DNA of 64,000 bases from positions 1 to 64,000 of the forward strand of contig NZ_QFFK01000003.1 of assembly GCF_003149455.1 (NCBI RefSeq). Reading direction: 5' to 3'. Position 1 is the first letter of the stretch, and each line of letters begins with the position of its first letter. This document shows positions 53,023-62,734 of the stretch, in pieces. The translations under genes and the position numbers were made by a program. The stretch comes from Chitinophaga deserti. GTDB taxonomy: Bacteria > Bacteroidota > Bacteroidia > Chitinophagales > Chitinophagaceae. Below the pieces are notes generated by a model. The model was not told the DNA's origin, did no database searches, and worked only from the letters and a program-made list of their open reading frames with translations.

Positions 53023-56000
53023 TTAGTAATTAAGCGTAAAACCCAGTGTAAATCTTTTCGCATCTGGAATACTCCTAAATGAAAAATAATCCGGGTCAAT
53101 ACGAAGGTTGTTCGCCCTCCATAGTATACCTAAATTTGCAGCGTAGAAATAAATATTTAATGTTTGGACCTTTAATCTATTTAAAAAAACACTAGGTAAG
53201 GTATAAGACAATCTGGCATCCTGTAATCTAACATGATCACCTTTTTCAACAAGTATACTCGAATTTAAATATGCAAACTCTCTATATGGAGATGCCCAAT
53301 CTGGTAAAGAAGGAATGTCTGTTGAATTCTCATCCCCTTTTTCCCTCCATCTATTTACAAAATCTTCATGTCCATTCCAACCAATATTCAACATATTCTG
53401 ATAATTCACGGAGCTTCTTCTAAAGTAATACTTGAACCTGTAAATAATATTAAAAGAAAGCCCTATATTATTCCACTTAAATTCATTCAAAAAGGAACCA
53501 AATATCCTAGGAGAACTTGAACCATGAAACTGCAAATCATTTATCTTACTTTTATCAATGTTATTGTACTCACTCACAGTATCACTAATAAATACTCTGG
53601 GGTCTCCATTCTCAGGGTTTAAGCCGGCCCATTTAAAACTGAAGACAGATCTTAGTGGATAACCAACAGTATATGTACCATTTACAGAACTAAGTGCTGT
53701 ATTCTCGGTAGGGTAATTGTATTGAATTACTTTATCCTTCACTGTACTAAACAACAACCTTGAATTCCAAGAAAAACTTCCTTTTTTAATATTTACTGAA
53801 TTTATCACTATGTCTAATCCGTTACCCTTCATAGATGCAGAATTCCCTTGGTAGTAATAAAATCCGGATGTAGGATCTACCGGAATAGTACCTAATAAAT
53901 CAAGTCCCCTTTTAGTAAAATATTCTATACTTCCATTCAGTCTTCCCCCTTTAATAGAAAAATCAAAGCCGGAATTAATAATTCTAACTTTCTCCCATTT
54001 TAAGCCTGGATTACCTGGACGTGTAATTTCTCCCCATAATAGTCCACCTCTTGGAGGAACATAAGTATCATCTGTTTTATACTCAAATATTGGGTAACTA
54101 GTTGCACCTCTAATGGTATTACCTGTAAAACCATAACTTGTTCTTAATTTTAAAACGTCCAAGAATCTTACAGCGAACCATGGTTCGTCATTTATATGCC
54201 AACTAACGCCAGTGCTCCAAAGTGGAACTCGCCTTAAATTTGCATCTATCCCAAAATTATTTGACTGATCAAGCCTTGCACTGCCCGTCACTATATACCT
54301 GTCACGATAACTATATGTTAAAACTGAAAAATAACTTCCAAACCGATCCAGTAGGTAATTGGGATCTATATGTGTTCCGATTCTTGTCGCTCCAATTGGC
54401 CTTTTTGGCAAAAGTACAAGTGGATCTACATCTTTGTATGAACCTGTCGAATTATCATACCCAAACATCTGAAAAAAATTCGAAGACACAACATTTTCCC
54501 TATACTCTAATCCAATCATTCCACTTAGTCGATGCCACCCCCATTCTTTATCTACACTTAAACTCCCCCTAATATTCCAATTCCTCATCCGGGTATTACT
54601 AGTTTCCAACAAATCTCCTACGGGATATGGATAAATTAATATTCCGTCTTTAAAATTCATAGCTCCATTAATGCCATCCCTAACAGTAAAACTCTCAACT
54701 GAATTTGTTCTAACTGATGAACGATTCATAAATTGTCCTTGATACTGAAACTCAGTCTTTATCCAAGGTAATATCAAATACTTTAATCCAGCACTAACTC
54801 TAGTTTCCTCAGAATTACTCTTGTTTTCTGTCAAATTAATCTCATCCATTGGGCGGTAATGCCAATCTAGCAGCCCCGGATACCTCGCCGTATCTACATA
54901 AGGCAACCGGTAGTAATGCGGAAGCACGACATTTCTACCATTTACATCAACCAATTGGCTGTATGGAGAAAATTCGTTTTCAAATAGGATTTGATTTGAT
55001 GCTAATCCGCCAGTCAAATCATCCGTTCTAGTATATACAATCTGACCATTAATCTCTAAGTTCTTCAAAGGTTTAAACATACTCCCCCATGTTAAAGAAG
55101 CACGTGCATTTCGATCTCTCAAATTTTCTGTTCTAGTTCTATCATATCCAACTGATCCATAAAAAGAATATTTGTCAGATCCACCAGTAATGTTAACAGC
55201 GTATTGTTGAAGAGATGGTTTGCGCAACATAAATCTCTCAACATCTCTTCTGAGATCCTTCTCAGCCAAGTTATTTAACTCCTGCTGAACAACAGGGCTA
55301 TTTAATGGTTCTTGAATTCCATCCTTCTTTGCTTTTAATAATATTTCAACAGCAATAGGCGCGGAAGGGAAATACCCAAATAGCGGATATAATTCATCAT
55401 ATGCATTATAAAGTCCTTTTCCAAACTGAATTTTTTCAAACTCGATCATGCCCTTTCCATCCAATCCCGGAACATAATAAATATCAGGTTTTAAACCAAT
55501 AGTATAATTTGCATTTAATGTCAATGAGAGCTTACTATTAAATCGGCCCTTCTTTGTAGTGATTACAATTACGCCATTTCCAGCCCTTGTACCCCAAACT
55601 GCAGCTGCTGCAGCATCCTTCAAGACAGTTATCGATTCTACATCATTTGGGTTTAAACTTTCAAGGGAACCTTCATATGGAAAATTATCAACAACAATCA
55701 ACGGGGCACTATTCCCTTCATAAGTACTTTCTCCTCGAATAACAATTGCCTGCTTACTGCGCCCTCCTGGCCCAGCAATTAAGCCACTTGTAACATTTGA
55801 AATTCTATCAAGGACAGTGCTTCCTACTTGCCGATTAAATAATTCATTATCAATCTTTACAAAACTTCCCGTTACTCTACTTCTATTTATATCTTGATAG
55901 CCGGTAGAGACAATCTCTACATTCTTCAACTCCGTAATTTTAGGTTTCATGCTTATCCTCATTGTTACGGATTCTGGCTTGATAATCACTGTCTCATATC

Positions 56001-56550
56001 CAACATAGGTAATAATCAAAGCACTATTTGATCTTACATTCTCGATTTCAAAATATCCTTTATCATTAGTTATTGTTGTCACACCAGCTCCCTTCGATAC
56101 AACAGTAGCACCGGGTATTGGAACGCGCTCATGATTTAAAATATAACCTTTTACTTTGGATAAGATCCTAGGGATTGTATCCCATGTTTCCCATACTTGA
56201 GTAGATTTCGAATCTAATCGTTTAAGCACAATTGATTTCCCACGAATAACCCAATCAACACCAAGCCCCTCGAGAATACTTTCAATAGCTTGGTCAATGG
56301 ATACATTACTAATGTTAACATTAATCTTCCGTGTACCATCGAGAGTAGATCCCGTAAAATAAACAACATAACCTGTCTTTCTTTCCAATTCATTGAAAAC
56401 TTGTATAATCGGTTGATTGAACAGTTTAATAGAAATACGTGGTGTATCGTCGATCTCATTAGAATACGCTACATGAGAAATTATCATTAGTATAACAAGT
56501 GATGCTGAAAGACAATAACTAGTTTTAAAATGTAGCAAAACCAACTTCAT
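53023..56550 (-). CDS. SusC/RagA-family TonB-dependent transporter with STN domain
   Basis: A 1175-aa outer-membrane transporter. After a signal peptide comes an STN domain (~38-112: IIQVFNELERKTGYVVYFTG, IDQAIESILEGLGVDWVIRG), which normally signals to a FecR-type anti-sigma factor. A carboxypeptidase-D-like domain follows (~130-205: VKGYILNHERVPIPGATVV), then the plug (ESITVLKDAAAAAVWGTRAG) and the barrel ending FTLGFTLNY. No fecI or fecR gene is near. The coding sequence is markedly AT-rich compared with the first SusC. The cargo is unknown. Confidence 0.95.
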   Translation of the reverse strand: MKLVLLHFKTSYCLSASLVILMIISHVAYSNEIDDTPRISIKLFNQPIIQVFNELERKTGYVVYFTGSTLDGTRKINVNISNVSIDQAIESILEGLGVDWVIRGKSIVLKRLDSKSTQVWETWDTIPRILSKVKGYILNHERVPIPGATVVSKGAGVTTITNDKGYFEIENVRSNSALIITYVGYETVIIKPESVTMRISMKPKITELKNVEIVSTGYQDINRSRVTGSFVKIDNELFNRQVGSTVLDRISNVTSGLIAGPGGRSKQAIVIRGESTYEGNSAPLIVVDNFPYEGSLESLNPNDVESITVLKDAAAAAVWGTRAGNGVIVITTKKGRFNSKLSLTLNANYTIGLKPDIYYVPGLDGKGMIEFEKIQFGKGLYNAYDELYPLFGYFPSAPIAVEILLKAKKDGIQEPLNSPVVQQELNNLAEKDLRRDVERFMLRKPSLQQYAVNITGGSDKYSFYGSVGYDRTRTENLRDRNARASLTWGSMFKPLKNLEINGQIVYTRTDDLTGGLASNQILFENEFSPYSQLVDVNGRNVVLPHYYRLPYVDTARYPGLLDWHYRPMDEINLTENKSNSEETRVSAGLKYLILPWIKTEFQYQGQFMNRSSVRTNSVESFTVRDGINGAMNFKDGILIYPYPVGDLLETSNTRMRNWNIRGSLSVDKEWGWHRLSGMIGLEYRENVVSSNFFQMFGYDNSTGSYKDVDPLVLLPKRPIGATRIGTHIDPNYLLDRFGSYFSVLTYSYRDRYIVTGSARLDQSNNFGIDANLRRVPLWSTGVSWHINDEPWFAVRFLDVLKLRTSYGFTGNTIRGATSYPIFEYKTDDTYVPPRGGLLWGEITRPGNPGLKWEKVRIINSGFDFSIKGGRLNGSIEYFTKRGLDLLGTIPVDPTSGFYYYQGNSASMKGNGLDIVINSVNIKKGSFSWNSRLLFSTVKDKVIQYNYPTENTALSSVNGTYTVGYPLRSVFSFKWAGLNPENGDPRVFISDTVSEYNNIDKSKINDLQFHGSSSPRIFGSFLNEFKWNNIGLSFNIIYRFKYYFRRSSVNYQNMLNIGWNGHEDFVNRWREKGDENSTDIPSLPDWASPYREFAYLNSSILVEKGDHVRLQDARLSYTLPSVFLNRLKVQTLNIYFYAANLGILWRANNLRIDPDYFSFRSIPDAKRFTLGFTLNY

Positions 56551-56876
56551 GAGTAATAGGTTTAAGTAAATGGCAATAACATATATTAAGTCAATAAGGC
56601 AAAGTGGAGTTCCTACTATTTGAATGCTATTGTTAAAACTGTCCCTAATTTCTTATATAAATCTATTCGAATGGGTTACTGATTTGTTAATGGGCAATCA
56701 CTTCTAATGTGTAACTTTTTAAAGCCAATAAGATAATACATCAATAATGGCTACTAATTACCACAATTCTCTCCCCCTTTTTAGACTTTCCACTCTCTAT
56801 AAGTTAAATAGACCGCTGTGATGCTTGTCATATGCTTGTTTAACAAATAATATATTCTTGAAAAACACGAAATATC
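56551..56876. other. Divergent intergenic region between susC and the TlpA-like genes
   Basis: About 325 bp of AT-rich DNA between outward-facing genes; promoters for both should lie here. TATTCTTG at 56853-56860 is one mismatch from the Bacteroidota -7 consensus TAnnTTTG but has no well-spaced -33 box. No further gene or strong repeat was seen. Confidence 0.45.
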
Positions 56877-58409
56877 ATGAGATCCTTTTTGCCAATATCA
56901 ATACTATTCCTGCCATTTTTCGTACATGCGCAAGGTAAATCTGTACAAAATAACTTCTCAAATTATAAGATCCATACCGAAGAAAGATTAATTGTAGGAG
57001 ACATAGTACCGCTATCAAAATATACTTTTACCGAAGTTAAAAACTATGAACCCCTCACTCTCAGATTAAGTGATTTTGCTGTGAAGAAAAAACTTATTAT
57101 TCTAGACTTTTGGAGCAAATGGTGTACTTACTGCATTAGCGCTATGCCTAAGATGGAGGAATTACAACGAAAATTCAATGACGATATACAAATAGTATTG
57201 GTAACACGAAACACAAAGGAAGAGCTGGCAGATTTATTTAAAAGATCTAAAATTCTGCAAAACAACTCACTTCCTATGATTTTTTCTGACACAATTTTAA
57301 CCAGCAAATTATTCCCACATTCCACGGAACCATATCACGTTTGGATAGCTAATGATGGGAGAGTTCTTGCTGCAGTAAATAGTGACCAGACAGACAAAGA
57401 GAATATCGAAAGCTATTTGAAATTTGGAAAAATAAAAGCAGTCCAGCGATACGAGGTTACAGAATCGGCACCAAAAGAAATCGCAGATCCGAATAAGTCA
57501 CTAACTGAAATACTTAATGGAAAATACATCTCTGAGTTAATGTATCTTTCAAAAGTCCCTGAAGATTTTTCTGAAAAAATAGAAACTATAAATGCCCCTA
57601 GAGAATACATTTCACAATACTTCCCTAGAATGGGGAATCAGTACAGCCTTTTCCTTGATCATAAAAATATACCATCATATCCGGAATACAGATCTGCAAG
57701 TGAAAATATGCCACTTCTTGCAAAAAATGGTCAACAAATAGGTATAAAGTTATACCAATACACTTTGCTTTCTTTAATTGTACATGCTTACAGTGAATAC
57801 TTCTCGAATGAATACGGGATGCAATACAATGGAAATTGGATTAACAAAGTACCTGAATACTATGAGGCAAAATCTGATACTACCAAACTATCTAGAATCT
57901 CTCAAACCAAATACTCATATGAACTTCAAATTAATAATTACACCAAAGAAAAAGAAAAAGCGATTTTGCGAAAAGACCTAGAGCGATGTTTTGGTATAAA
58001 AATGCATATTGATACCACTAGCATTGATCTTGTCAAACTACAAATTTGCGATACTATTGCTATTAAGAAATATACTACAGATCCAACAAATATATCCACG
58101 CATTCTTCTCAAGAAATTATTGCGCAGGACAGCATCGAGTTCATTAAATCACCCTTAGCTATAGTAATTAATTACTTTAATGAACCTTACTCGGAAGACG
58201 GAACTACTTATCTCATAAATGATACAAACATGTCGGATTACAAACTTGTATCAATAATCTTAAAAAATACAAATAGAAAACTTACGGACGAAAACATCTT
58301 AAAATTGAACGAAGAATTACAGAAATATGGATTCAAATTAAAAAAAGAAAGAAAAGTAGTAAGAGCCCGTATTATAGAAAATGCATTCACCAACAATCTA
58401 TCAAAATGA
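56877..58409 (+). CDS. Thioredoxin-like (TlpA family) exported protein with long C-terminal extension
   Basis: A 510-aa exported protein (signal MRSFLPISILFLPFFVHAQG). Residues ~40-195 are a TlpA/AhpC-TSA-like domain with the redox pair Cys83-Cys86 in FWSKWCTYC, preceded by LSDFAVKKKLIILD. The long C-terminal part is AT-rich and unrecognised, but its end (NEELQKYGFKLKKERKVVRA) resembles DUF3738-type tails that accompany thioredoxins in soil Bacteroidota. It acts in the periplasm, probably reducing or carrying disulfides. The stop overlaps the next gene by 4 bp (ATGA), so the two redox proteins are co-translated. Confidence 0.82.
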   Translation: MRSFLPISILFLPFFVHAQGKSVQNNFSNYKIHTEERLIVGDIVPLSKYTFTEVKNYEPLTLRLSDFAVKKKLIILDFWSKWCTYCISAMPKMEELQRKFNDDIQIVLVTRNTKEELADLFKRSKILQNNSLPMIFSDTILTSKLFPHSTEPYHVWIANDGRVLAAVNSDQTDKENIESYLKFGKIKAVQRYEVTESAPKEIADPNKSLTEILNGKYISELMYLSKVPEDFSEKIETINAPREYISQYFPRMGNQYSLFLDHKNIPSYPEYRSASENMPLLAKNGQQIGIKLYQYTLLSLIVHAYSEYFSNEYGMQYNGNWINKVPEYYEAKSDTTKLSRISQTKYSYELQINNYTKEKEKAILRKDLERCFGIKMHIDTTSIDLVKLQICDTIAIKKYTTDPTNISTHSSQEIIAQDSIEFIKSPLAIVINYFNEPYSEDGTTYLINDTNMSDYKLVSIILKNTNRKLTDENILKLNEELQKYGFKLKKERKVVRARIIENAFTNNLSK

Positions 58410-59608
58410 AAATTTATAAACTATTCTCCATCTATCTTATTATTCTGGGCATATACCAACCTGGATTTACTCAGAATTTGCAAAATGAATATACTTTAGA
58501 ATGCAAATTTACTAATCTCCCTGACGGAACACGTGCATACTTAAGAACTCAAGAAAGAGATACAATTAATTCTGTTATATCATCAAACGAAACCTTTACT
58601 TTCAAAGGAAAACTAGAAGATAATGGTCGTTTTTACTTTATTCACTTTGACTCAGTGGTAAGTAAAGTATCTAGCAACGCTATTTTCGTAACAAATTCAA
58701 AAATACAGGTACTGGGTAAACTTGGCGATAAGAAAGTCATAGTTTACAATTCACCGCAACAAAACGAATACATTACCCTACAAGAAATGATGAACAAACA
58801 GAATGATTTACTAAGTAAAAAATGGGAAATCGTAAACAGCAAAAACGCTGCAGTTAATGATGCATTTACCAGAAATGATTCTGCGACAATAAAGAAACTT
58901 AACAAGATAATGACAGATGAGATGAATGAAATTGATAAAGAAAGGGAAAAGTTTCATAACCATCTATTGGATTGGTTATTGGAACATCCTAATTCAATGA
59001 TTACGGCATACACTTATACGAAAATTTTGGAAGCGCCAACTACAGACCTAAAAAAGATAAATAGAATTTATGACAACTTATCAACCGACGTAAAAAATAG
59101 TTACTATGGAAAGATAGCAAAAGAACTTCTTTCATTTAAAAACTCCACTGCTGGTATAGAAAAAATGGCAATTATTCCAAATTTTACTGTACTAGATAAC
59201 CGTGGAAATGCAGTAAAGATACACGATTTAATAAAAAAAAGCCCCTTAACATTAATAGATTGTTGGGCTTCATGGTGTGCTCCTTGCCGTCAAGAAATAC
59301 CTCACCTAAAATCCATTTATGAAACTTACAAAGAGAAAGGCCTACAAATAATTGGAATATCAAGTGATGTACAAAAAGACAAATGGATAAAAGCAATACA
59401 AGAAGATGGTACAGAATGGTTGCACTTTATTCAGGAATCAAATAAATCACTAACAAAGACATTTAGCATTCAAGCAATCCCGGCATATATATTAGTTGAC
59501 AGCAAAGGAAGGTTACGTTCATTTGACTGTGCTCTGTCACACATTAAAAACTTTGGTGGCTCACTGAGAGGCTTAGATTTGGCAACATCCATTGATGCAA
59601 ACTTATAA
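58406..59608 (+). CDS. TlpA-family thiol:disulfide protein with DUF4369-like N-terminus
   Basis: A 400-aa exported protein. Signal peptide ~1-22; residues ~28-125 are DUF4369-like (YTLECKFTNLPDGTRAYLRT); a helical charged middle follows; residues ~255-390 are a thioredoxin fold with Cys291 and Cys294 in CWASWCAPCRQE and the cis-Pro segment FSIQAIPAYILVD. This architecture is common in Bacteroidota periplasmic redox proteins. It overlaps the preceding TlpA-like gene by 4 bp and lies opposite the susC-susD pair. The partner substrate is unknown. Confidence 0.92.
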   Translation: MKIYKLFSIYLIILGIYQPGFTQNLQNEYTLECKFTNLPDGTRAYLRTQERDTINSVISSNETFTFKGKLEDNGRFYFIHFDSVVSKVSSNAIFVTNSKIQVLGKLGDKKVIVYNSPQQNEYITLQEMMNKQNDLLSKKWEIVNSKNAAVNDAFTRNDSATIKKLNKIMTDEMNEIDKEREKFHNHLLDWLLEHPNSMITAYTYTKILEAPTTDLKKINRIYDNLSTDVKNSYYGKIAKELLSFKNSTAGIEKMAIIPNFTVLDNRGNAVKIHDLIKKSPLTLIDCWASWCAPCRQEIPHLKSIYETYKEKGLQIIGISSDVQKDKWIKAIQEDGTEWLHFIQESNKSLTKTFSIQAIPAYILVDSKGRLRSFDCALSHIKNFGGSLRGLDLATSIDANL

Positions 59609-59658
59609 TATATACTAATAAATTCACTGTACAGTCAGGTAAAAAGTCCTAAAACAAA

Positions 59659-59688
59659 AACTGTGTAAACATATAAAATCGGAGTTCT
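59659..59688 (+). repeat. Left inverted repeat of the IS256-family element
   Basis: The sequence starting AACTGTGTAAACATA matches the reverse complement of the right end over about 30 bp with only a few mismatches. Confidence 0.8.
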
Positions 59689-59709
59689 TATGAGCTGCGA
59701 TTTTTTTTT
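59675..59709 (+). terminator. Possible terminator in the left end of the insertion sequence
   Basis: AAAATCG (59675-59681) pairs with CGATTTT (59698-59704) and is followed by a long T run. It overlaps the left inverted repeat and would stop transcription entering the element from the upstream TlpA genes. The inner stem is imperfect. Confidence 0.5.
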
Positions 59710-59733
59710 AAATTTTAAAAATTACACAGAATA

Positions 59734-60930
59734 ATGTAGGCAGAAGATTTATTATCAGACGATTTTTTGAAGCAATTTAAGACGGTAGAACAACTCAATG
59801 ACTTCCTGGGAAAGATCCAGAAAAGAGCCATTGAAAAGATGCTGTAAGGCGAGCTGGATGGCCATTTAGGTTACGGAAAGAATGAGCAGGCTGATACTAT
59901 TAATGCCCGTAATGGGTATGGAAAGAAGAAGATCAGAACCAGCTTTGGGGAGTCAGAGATTAAAGTACCGCGTGACCGTGACGCCAGCTTTAACCCTATG
60001 ATCGTACGCAAGCGGGAAAGCATGGTGGAAGGCATTGAGGCGGTGATTGTGTCTTTATATACCAAAGGCATGAGTGTAAGTGATATTGAGGATCAGATTA
60101 AGGATGTCTACAAGTTCGAGGTATCCGCTGCTACCATTAGCCGAATAACCTCCCGGGTGGCGGAGGATATCGTAGACTGGCAGAATCGCCCATTGGAACC
60201 CGTTTACCTTATCGTTTGGATGGATGGAATCGTGTACAAGGTTCGTGAGAACAGCAAAGTAATCAATAAGACGATTTATATAGTCGTAGGGCTGCGTAAA
60301 GACGGCTACAAGGAAGTGCTCGGGATGTGGCTGGGCAAGAATGAATCAGCGGCTTACTGGATGACGGTATTAACTGATATGAAGGCTCGCGGAGTGGAGG
60401 ATATCCAGATCACAGCAACTGACAACCTTAATGGATTTACCCAGACTATCAGGGCCGTATTCCCCCAATCTTCCACCCAGATCTGCGTAGTTCGCCAAAT
60501 CCGCAATAGCTGTCGCTATGTGGTCTGGAAAGACAAAAAGGCATTTACCCAGGATATGAGGGATATTTATGCGGCGCCTACCCGCCAAGCGGCTGAGGCT
60601 GCTCTGGAGAGCTTTGAAGGCAAATGGGGCAGCAAATACGGGTATGCTATCAAAAGCTGGAAGGAAAACTGGGAAGAACTGACCGTTTTCTTCGACTTTC
60701 CCATTGATATCCGTCAAATCATTTATACGACTAACCTGATCGAAAACCTTAATGGGAAGACTAGGAAATACACCAGGAACAAACTCTCTTTCCCTACGGA
60801 TGACGCTGTGCTCAAGTCCGTATACCTGGCGCTAAGGGAGGTGACAAAAAAATGGACTATGCCTATTAGGAACTGGGGTGTTGTCCTCCATCAGTTTTTA
60901 ACTATTATTGAAAATAGAATCAAGATATAG
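59734..60930 (+). pseudogene. IS256-family transposase interrupted by two nonsense codons
   Basis: The full frame would run from ATG 59734 to TAG 60930 (398 residues). In frame, codon 2 is TAG (59737) and codon 38 is TAA (59845): M-stop-AEDLLSDDFLKQF, then [21 protein letters not shown]. Both read as Gln codons (CAG, CAA) changed by a C-to-T transition. Downstream the frame is intact, with the IS256 signatures [12 protein letters not shown], the DDE residues in [14 protein letters not shown] and [11 protein letters not shown] shorter protein from ATG 59998 (310 aa) would lack the N-terminal DNA-binding part. Probably inactive unless the stops are suppressed. Confidence 0.85.
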
Positions 60931-60940
60931 GTACTGATAC

Positions 60941-60970
60941 GAAACTCCAATTTTCTATGTTTACACAGTT
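60941..60970 (+). repeat. Right inverted repeat of the IS256-family element
   Basis: GAAACTCCAATTTTCTATG followed by TTTACACAGTT, the reverse complement of the left repeat apart from a few bases. It begins 10 bp after the transposase stop. Confidence 0.8.
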
Positions 60971-61073
60971 GATGAGATAGTGCCCCCCTCACCACCGATA
61001 CCTTTTCGCCAAATTCTATTGAACTACCAAAAGAATGGCAGTTACCAAGTAATCTAATTAAGGAGAAAATGCA

Positions 61074-62144
61074 TTAGAAATATATTTCCCTAAGTACTCT
61101 GTCATTCAATTTAAAAATTGAACAATTTCCTCCTTCATAAAGTGCAATCAAATTATTATTATATACTTTAAACTCTTTTAACCGCTTATTCTTCCATGTA
61201 GGAATTGTTATACTTCCAATATATCTTCCATTCTCTCCATTATACATATCAATTGCACATATTTTACTAAACTCAGCATAAGTTTCATTATCCGCTTTCA
61301 ATCCAGACAGAATAAAAACTACTCCATTAAACACATCAAGGTCCTTATTCACAATCTGCCTTGGCTTCTTTGGTACAATCTTCGTCACACCATTTTCATC
61401 CTGCATGCCAATTTCAACTTCGTTTACAATTGCAGTATCAATTGTACGACTTATGTATTTTAAATTCAGCATAGTATCCATACAATAAATACCATTCTGA
61501 TACATCTGAGCGAAATATAAGCATTTAGTACGGCTATCATATTTCATTCTGCCATCCTTCTCAAAACCGCCGAATTGCTGTTCAGGAAAAATATCATGCT
61601 GTCGAATCACTTTTCCGCTTTTGGCACTCATAATCTTAAAAACTTGCCGAGCTTGTGTACTATCTAATCCACGAATCGCTAATTTATCAGAAGAAATTTG
61701 GGCAACACGAGTAATCAAATCCGTTTCAAGTTTCAATGTGTCTAATAAAAAAGCATCTAACGACCCTTTTAGTAGATATGATATTTCCATTCCATACATA
61801 TACACATCCGGTGAATCAACATAAATACCCGGATCTCTTAAGCGTTCTGAATATGCAATGCCAAATAGCACTGTATCCTTTAGATTCAATGAGTAATCAT
61901 ACTTCATTATCCATCTCGGGTCTCCTCCTGAAAAGTAGATTTCAGAATCTGTCACTCCACTAATTTTTACAATTCGATCGCTAATTGACTGTTGCTCATT
62001 AGGCTGAGAGTAGTGCTCCAAGTAATTTCTTGTGAACCCATTATTCGCTCTATTTGGAATATCTGCTGCTTGAAGGAGAACATATAATGAAATCCCAATA
62101 AAAATTACTCCGCCAATCATTATCCAAAATATCGATCTTTTCAT
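61074..62144 (-). CDS. Membrane-anchored propeller-like protein of unknown function
   Basis: A 356-aa protein with an N-terminal transmembrane anchor (IFWIMIGGVIFIGISLYVLL) and a long extracytoplasmic part. Repeats of the type IVKISGVTDSEIYFSGGDPRW, DKLAIRGLDS and FNGVVFILSGLK suggest a six-bladed beta-propeller, as in Bacteroidota proteins found near small secreted peptides. The ATG at 62144 (MKRSIFW) puts the anchor at the N-terminus; an upstream start adds 8 residues. It follows the Cys-rich small protein gene on the same strand across a strong hairpin. Function unknown. Confidence 0.7.
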   Translation of the reverse strand: MKRSIFWIMIGGVIFIGISLYVLLQAADIPNRANNGFTRNYLEHYSQPNEQQSISDRIVKISGVTDSEIYFSGGDPRWIMKYDYSLNLKDTVLFGIAYSERLRDPGIYVDSPDVYMYGMEISYLLKGSLDAFLLDTLKLETDLITRVAQISSDKLAIRGLDSTQARQVFKIMSAKSGKVIRQHDIFPEQQFGGFEKDGRMKYDSRTKCLYFAQMYQNGIYCMDTMLNLKYISRTIDTAIVNEVEIGMQDENGVTKIVPKKPRQIVNKDLDVFNGVVFILSGLKADNETYAEFSKICAIDMYNGENGRYIGSITIPTWKNKRLKEFKVYNNNLIALYEGGNCSIFKLNDRVLREIYF

Positions 62145-62168
62145 GTTTTCAACTATTAAGTTAAACAA

Positions 62169-62196
62169 GCAAGCCTGCCGAATCCGGCAGGCTTGC
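62169..62196 (-). terminator. Perfect 12-bp hairpin between the Cys-rich protein gene and the propeller gene
   Basis: GCAAGCCTGCCG (62169-62180) pairs without mismatch with CGGCAGGCTTGC (62185-62196) around AATC. On the minus strand it lies 17 bp past the stop of the Cys-rich protein gene and 25 bp before the start of the next gene, followed by TTGTTTAA. It may end most transcripts and let some read through, giving high small-protein and low downstream expression. Confidence 0.72.
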
Positions 62197-62212
62197 GCTA
62201 GCTTTTAAAATA

Positions 62213-62611
62213 TTAAGGACGGCAGAAAACTGCGTCGATCTTTGCATAAGCATTTATGCGCTGAATACCATCTTTGTCAAAGAAAGTAAGCCTGGGCTGA
62301 GTGGCACAAAGAGGATTTGTAATTTGCACCAGTTTGGCGCAGCAGAATTGTGATTGTGTTTCTTGGCAATCAATGCTGGAAACAAATGCACCACCAAGAG
62401 CAGCAACTGCTTTTTCGTCCTGAGCCAGAGAATTTGCGCAAGAAGTCACATCAAAAACCAGCTGAAGTGGTGAAACACAATCAGAAGTTACACCAGTGTA
62501 GCAATTAGTAATAACAGCACGTTTTGCAACAGGTTCTGCCTTAGTAAAAGCGGTCAAACCGATAGCCAAAACAGCAACAACTGCAAGAATGCTAACATTA
62601 AAGCGTTTCAT
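62213..62611 (-). CDS. Small secreted Cys-rich protein, DUF6520-like
   Basis: A 132-aa exported protein: signal peptide MKRFNVSILAVVAVLAIGLTAFTKA, then a mature part of about 105 residues with eight Cys (NCYTG, DCVSP, TSCAN, DCQETQ, FCCAK, PLCAT, FCRP), so several disulfides are likely. The layout resembles the small DUF6520-type secreted proteins of Bacteroidota; that name is from memory. The ATG at 62611 is chosen; a TTG lies three codons upstream. It sits between the MauE-like gene and the propeller gene on one strand, a context that suggests export and oxidative folding by its neighbours. Confidence 0.75.
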   Translation of the reverse strand: MKRFNVSILAVVAVLAIGLTAFTKAEPVAKRAVITNCYTGVTSDCVSPLQLVFDVTSCANSLAQDEKAVAALGGAFVSSIDCQETQSQFCCAKLVQITNPLCATQPRLTFFDKDGIQRINAYAKIDAVFCRP

Positions 62612-62734
62612 AATTTTCAATTTTTAAGGATTAAGAAATGATTATTTGTCCGCCACTATTAAGGCTGTGACGAGGTGCTTGGAACACCTGCCTTCGATGT
62701 ACATCAAGAAGTTTATTTTGTAGAAAGGGTTATT

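Larger units (their letters stand above)
59659..60970 (+). mobile_element. IS256-family insertion sequence (about 1.3 kb)
   Basis: The element is bounded by inverted repeats: AACTGTGTAAACATA plus a similar extension at 59659-59688, and its reverse complement at 60941-60970 (TATGTTTACACAGTT at the outer end). Between them is an IS256-type (mutator-like) transposase gene. Length and organisation fit IS256 relatives. No clear 8-9 bp target duplication is visible (left flank TAAAACAAA, right flank GATGAGATA), which suggests decay, rearrangement or misplaced ends. Confidence 0.88.

Noticed and set aside
56213..56226. TCTAATCGTTTAAG, 12 of 14 matches to the LacI operator motif
   Set aside because: It lies deep inside the coding sequence of the second SusC, far from a promoter and in an AT-rich gene; probably chance.
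59650..60980. Target-site duplication flanking the insertion sequence
   Set aside because: The 8-10 bases next to the two inverted repeats (TAAAACAAA and GATGAGATA) do not match.
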